Positions 63,068 to 64,000 of a DNA stretch of 64,000 bases are shown one piece after another. This stretch comes from Mesorhizobium sp. AR02 (GTDB lineage Bacteria; Pseudomonadota; Alphaproteobacteria; Rhizobiales; Rhizobiaceae), in assembly GCF_024746835.1 (NCBI RefSeq), contig NZ_CP080531.1, positions 4,856,001 through 4,920,000 of the forward strand, given 5' to 3'. The notes beneath the pieces are model-generated. The model was not told the origin of the DNA, did no database searches, and saw only the letters and a program-made list of their open reading frames with translations. The position numbers and the translations under genes were made by a program. Within the stretch, counting starts at the first letter, position 1. The number at the start of each line of letters is the position of its first letter.

Positions 63068-63336
63068 CGGCACAAACGGCGAGCCCTCCGCCTCAGAGCG
63101 CCAGCGCCCTCTCGAGATCACCATGCGCGAAGGCGCTCGCCATGCGGATGGCCCCATCGGCCAGCCTGTGCTGAACAGCACTGCTCTCCGCTTTCGCTCT
63201 GGCGGCAACAGGACAGGCCGCCGAGAAAGAGGTCGTCCTGGCAGCGTTGAGGTGAGCGTCCAGATGCATCGCAAGCAGCAACACCAACCCGGCATTGTCA
63301 TCGACAGTCGGGCCGTGATGCGCATTCTGCGCAAAT
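63068..63336. other. Intergenic region between glmS and the LacI-type gene
   Basis: Nearly 270 bp between convergent genes. A minus-strand frame ending at 63093 (LADGAIRMASAFAHGDLERA) has some coding character but no recognisable family or convincing start. Confidence 0.35.
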
Positions 63337-64000
63337 TCAGGCTGAGCTTCGCAGCATCAGTTCGGCGTTGAGCAGAATGCGTCCGCTTTCGCGTTTCGCC
63401 GCCTTTTCATCCAGCCGCGCCAGCAGCAGCTCGATGGCCAGGCGGCCGATCTCGTTGTAGTTCTGCGCGACCGTCGTGATTGGCGGGCAGGCATAGCGCG
63501 ACAATGGATGGTCGTCGTGTCCAGCAACCCGCAGGTCGCAATCCGCGCCATGGCCGACCTTCAGGCCGAGCTGGAACGCGGCGCCGATCACGCCGAAGGC
63601 GACACGGTCGTTGGCGCAAAGCACCGTCTTCGTCGGGAACCCTTGCGCCTGCAGGATGCGAAGCGCTTCGTCAAAGCCGAATTTTTCGAAATCCCACGAT
63701 CTGAGGTCGGCGACGGGCACGATTTCAGGCGTCATCTTGAACTGCTGCATGGCCTCGACATAGGCGTCCTGCCGTGCCGAAGCGTTGTTGTTGACGAGCG
63801 GCATGGCGAAGTAGCAGGGGGGCTCGCCAGATCTGCAGAGATAGTCGACGATGAGCCTGAAGCTCTGCCTGTTGTCGGTGCCGACGAACGAGGAGGTCTC
63901 GTCAAGCGGCGAGTCGACATAGATCAGCGGGATGCTCGATCCGAGTTCGGCCAGGATCCGGTGATGAGACTGCACGCCGAGCGGCGCGATGATGGCGCCG
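63337..64000 (-). CDS. LacI-family transcription regulator, C-terminal part (runs off the window)
   Basis: The frame is open through the right edge, where it reads GAIIAPLGVQSHHRILAELG. At least 221 residues of the periplasmic-binding-protein-like effector domain are present: SIPLIYVDSPLDETSSFVGT, VLCANDRVAFGVIGAAFQLG and ITTVAQNYNEIGRLAIELLL, then the ending RESGRILLNAELMLRSSA. These are classic LacI/GalR features. The N-terminal DNA-binding helix-turn-helix lies beyond the window. It probably responds to a sugar or sugar phosphate; its targets are not known. The internal Met at 63975 is not the start. Confidence 0.88.
   Translation of the reverse strand, partial: GAIIAPLGVQSHHRILAELGSSIPLIYVDSPLDETSSFVGTDNRQSFRLIVDYLCRSGEPPCYFAMPLVNNNASARQDAYVEAMQQFKMTPEIVPVADLRSWDFEKFGFDEALRILQAQGFPTKTVLCANDRVAFGVIGAAFQLGLKVGHGADCDLRVAGHDDHPLSRYACPPITTVAQNYNEIGRLAIELLLARLDEKAAKRESGRILLNAELMLRSSA

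Overview
The window is GC-rich, densely coded alphaproteobacterial DNA. A DUF768 protein (a family confined largely to Mesorhizobium and relatives), a Rhizobiales-type intergenic palindromic repeat, a NodS-like plus NodB-like fusion and PrsDE-like secretion genes beside a polysaccharide locus all suggest Mesorhizobium or a close relative. No rRNA, tRNA or CRISPR array was seen.

Layout. 0-14 kb holds mostly stand-alone genes: a membrane protein, a GNAT acetyltransferase, an unassigned 461-aa protein, two divergent class III cyclases (one with TPRs, one with zinc ribbons, an AAA ATPase and TPRs), a redoxin, a methyltransferase-deacetylase fusion and a large MscS-type channel. 14-17.4 kb is a gene graveyard: a cyclase 5' end joined to an NTF2/SnoaL-like remnant, an IS110-family transposase remnant and a frameshifted aldo/keto reductase. 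17.5-26 kb is a biosynthetic block: a PrmC-like methyltransferase and, on the minus strand, genes for an A-T-TE protein, an NAD-synthase-like ammonia ligase, an AsnB-like amidotransferase, an acyl-AMP ligase and an acyl carrier protein. 26-32 kb holds a P-loop kinase-like protein, a DUF768 protein, a secreted RTX glycosidase-like protein and a second A-T-TE protein.

32.4-42.9 kb (plus strand) is a polysaccharide locus: GT4 glycosyltransferase, Wzy/O-antigen-ligase-like protein, second AsnB-like amidotransferase, Wzz/Wzc-like protein, a P-loop kinase fused to a Wzx-like flippase, and an acyltransferase. 43-48 kb has a UDP-glucuronate 4-epimerase-like gene and regulators (PAS-LuxR, HWE-type histidine kinase, NarL-type response regulator). 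48.4-55.6 kb is a second polysaccharide operon: nucleotidyltransferase, frameshifted DegT aminotransferase, initiating sugar-phosphate transferase, 4,6-dehydratase-like SDR, secreted propeller-like protein, Wza-like export protein and methyltransferase. A type I secretion ABC/HlyD pair follows, then a coiled-coil protein, glmS and a partial LacI-type regulator.

How it may work together (inference). The 48-55 kb operon would make and load a first amino-deoxy sugar onto undecaprenyl phosphate. The 32-43 kb genes would extend, flip, polymerise and acylate the repeat unit, Wza/Wzc would export it, and GlmS would supply amino-sugar precursor. The type I system could secrete the RTX glycosidase-like protein. 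The most unusual feature is that three gene types occur twice, once in the 18-27 kb block and once in or beside the polysaccharide locus: A-T-TE protein, AsnB-like amidotransferase and P-loop kinase. This suggests an undescribed carrier-bound aminoacyl or amide tailoring module linked to a surface polysaccharide.
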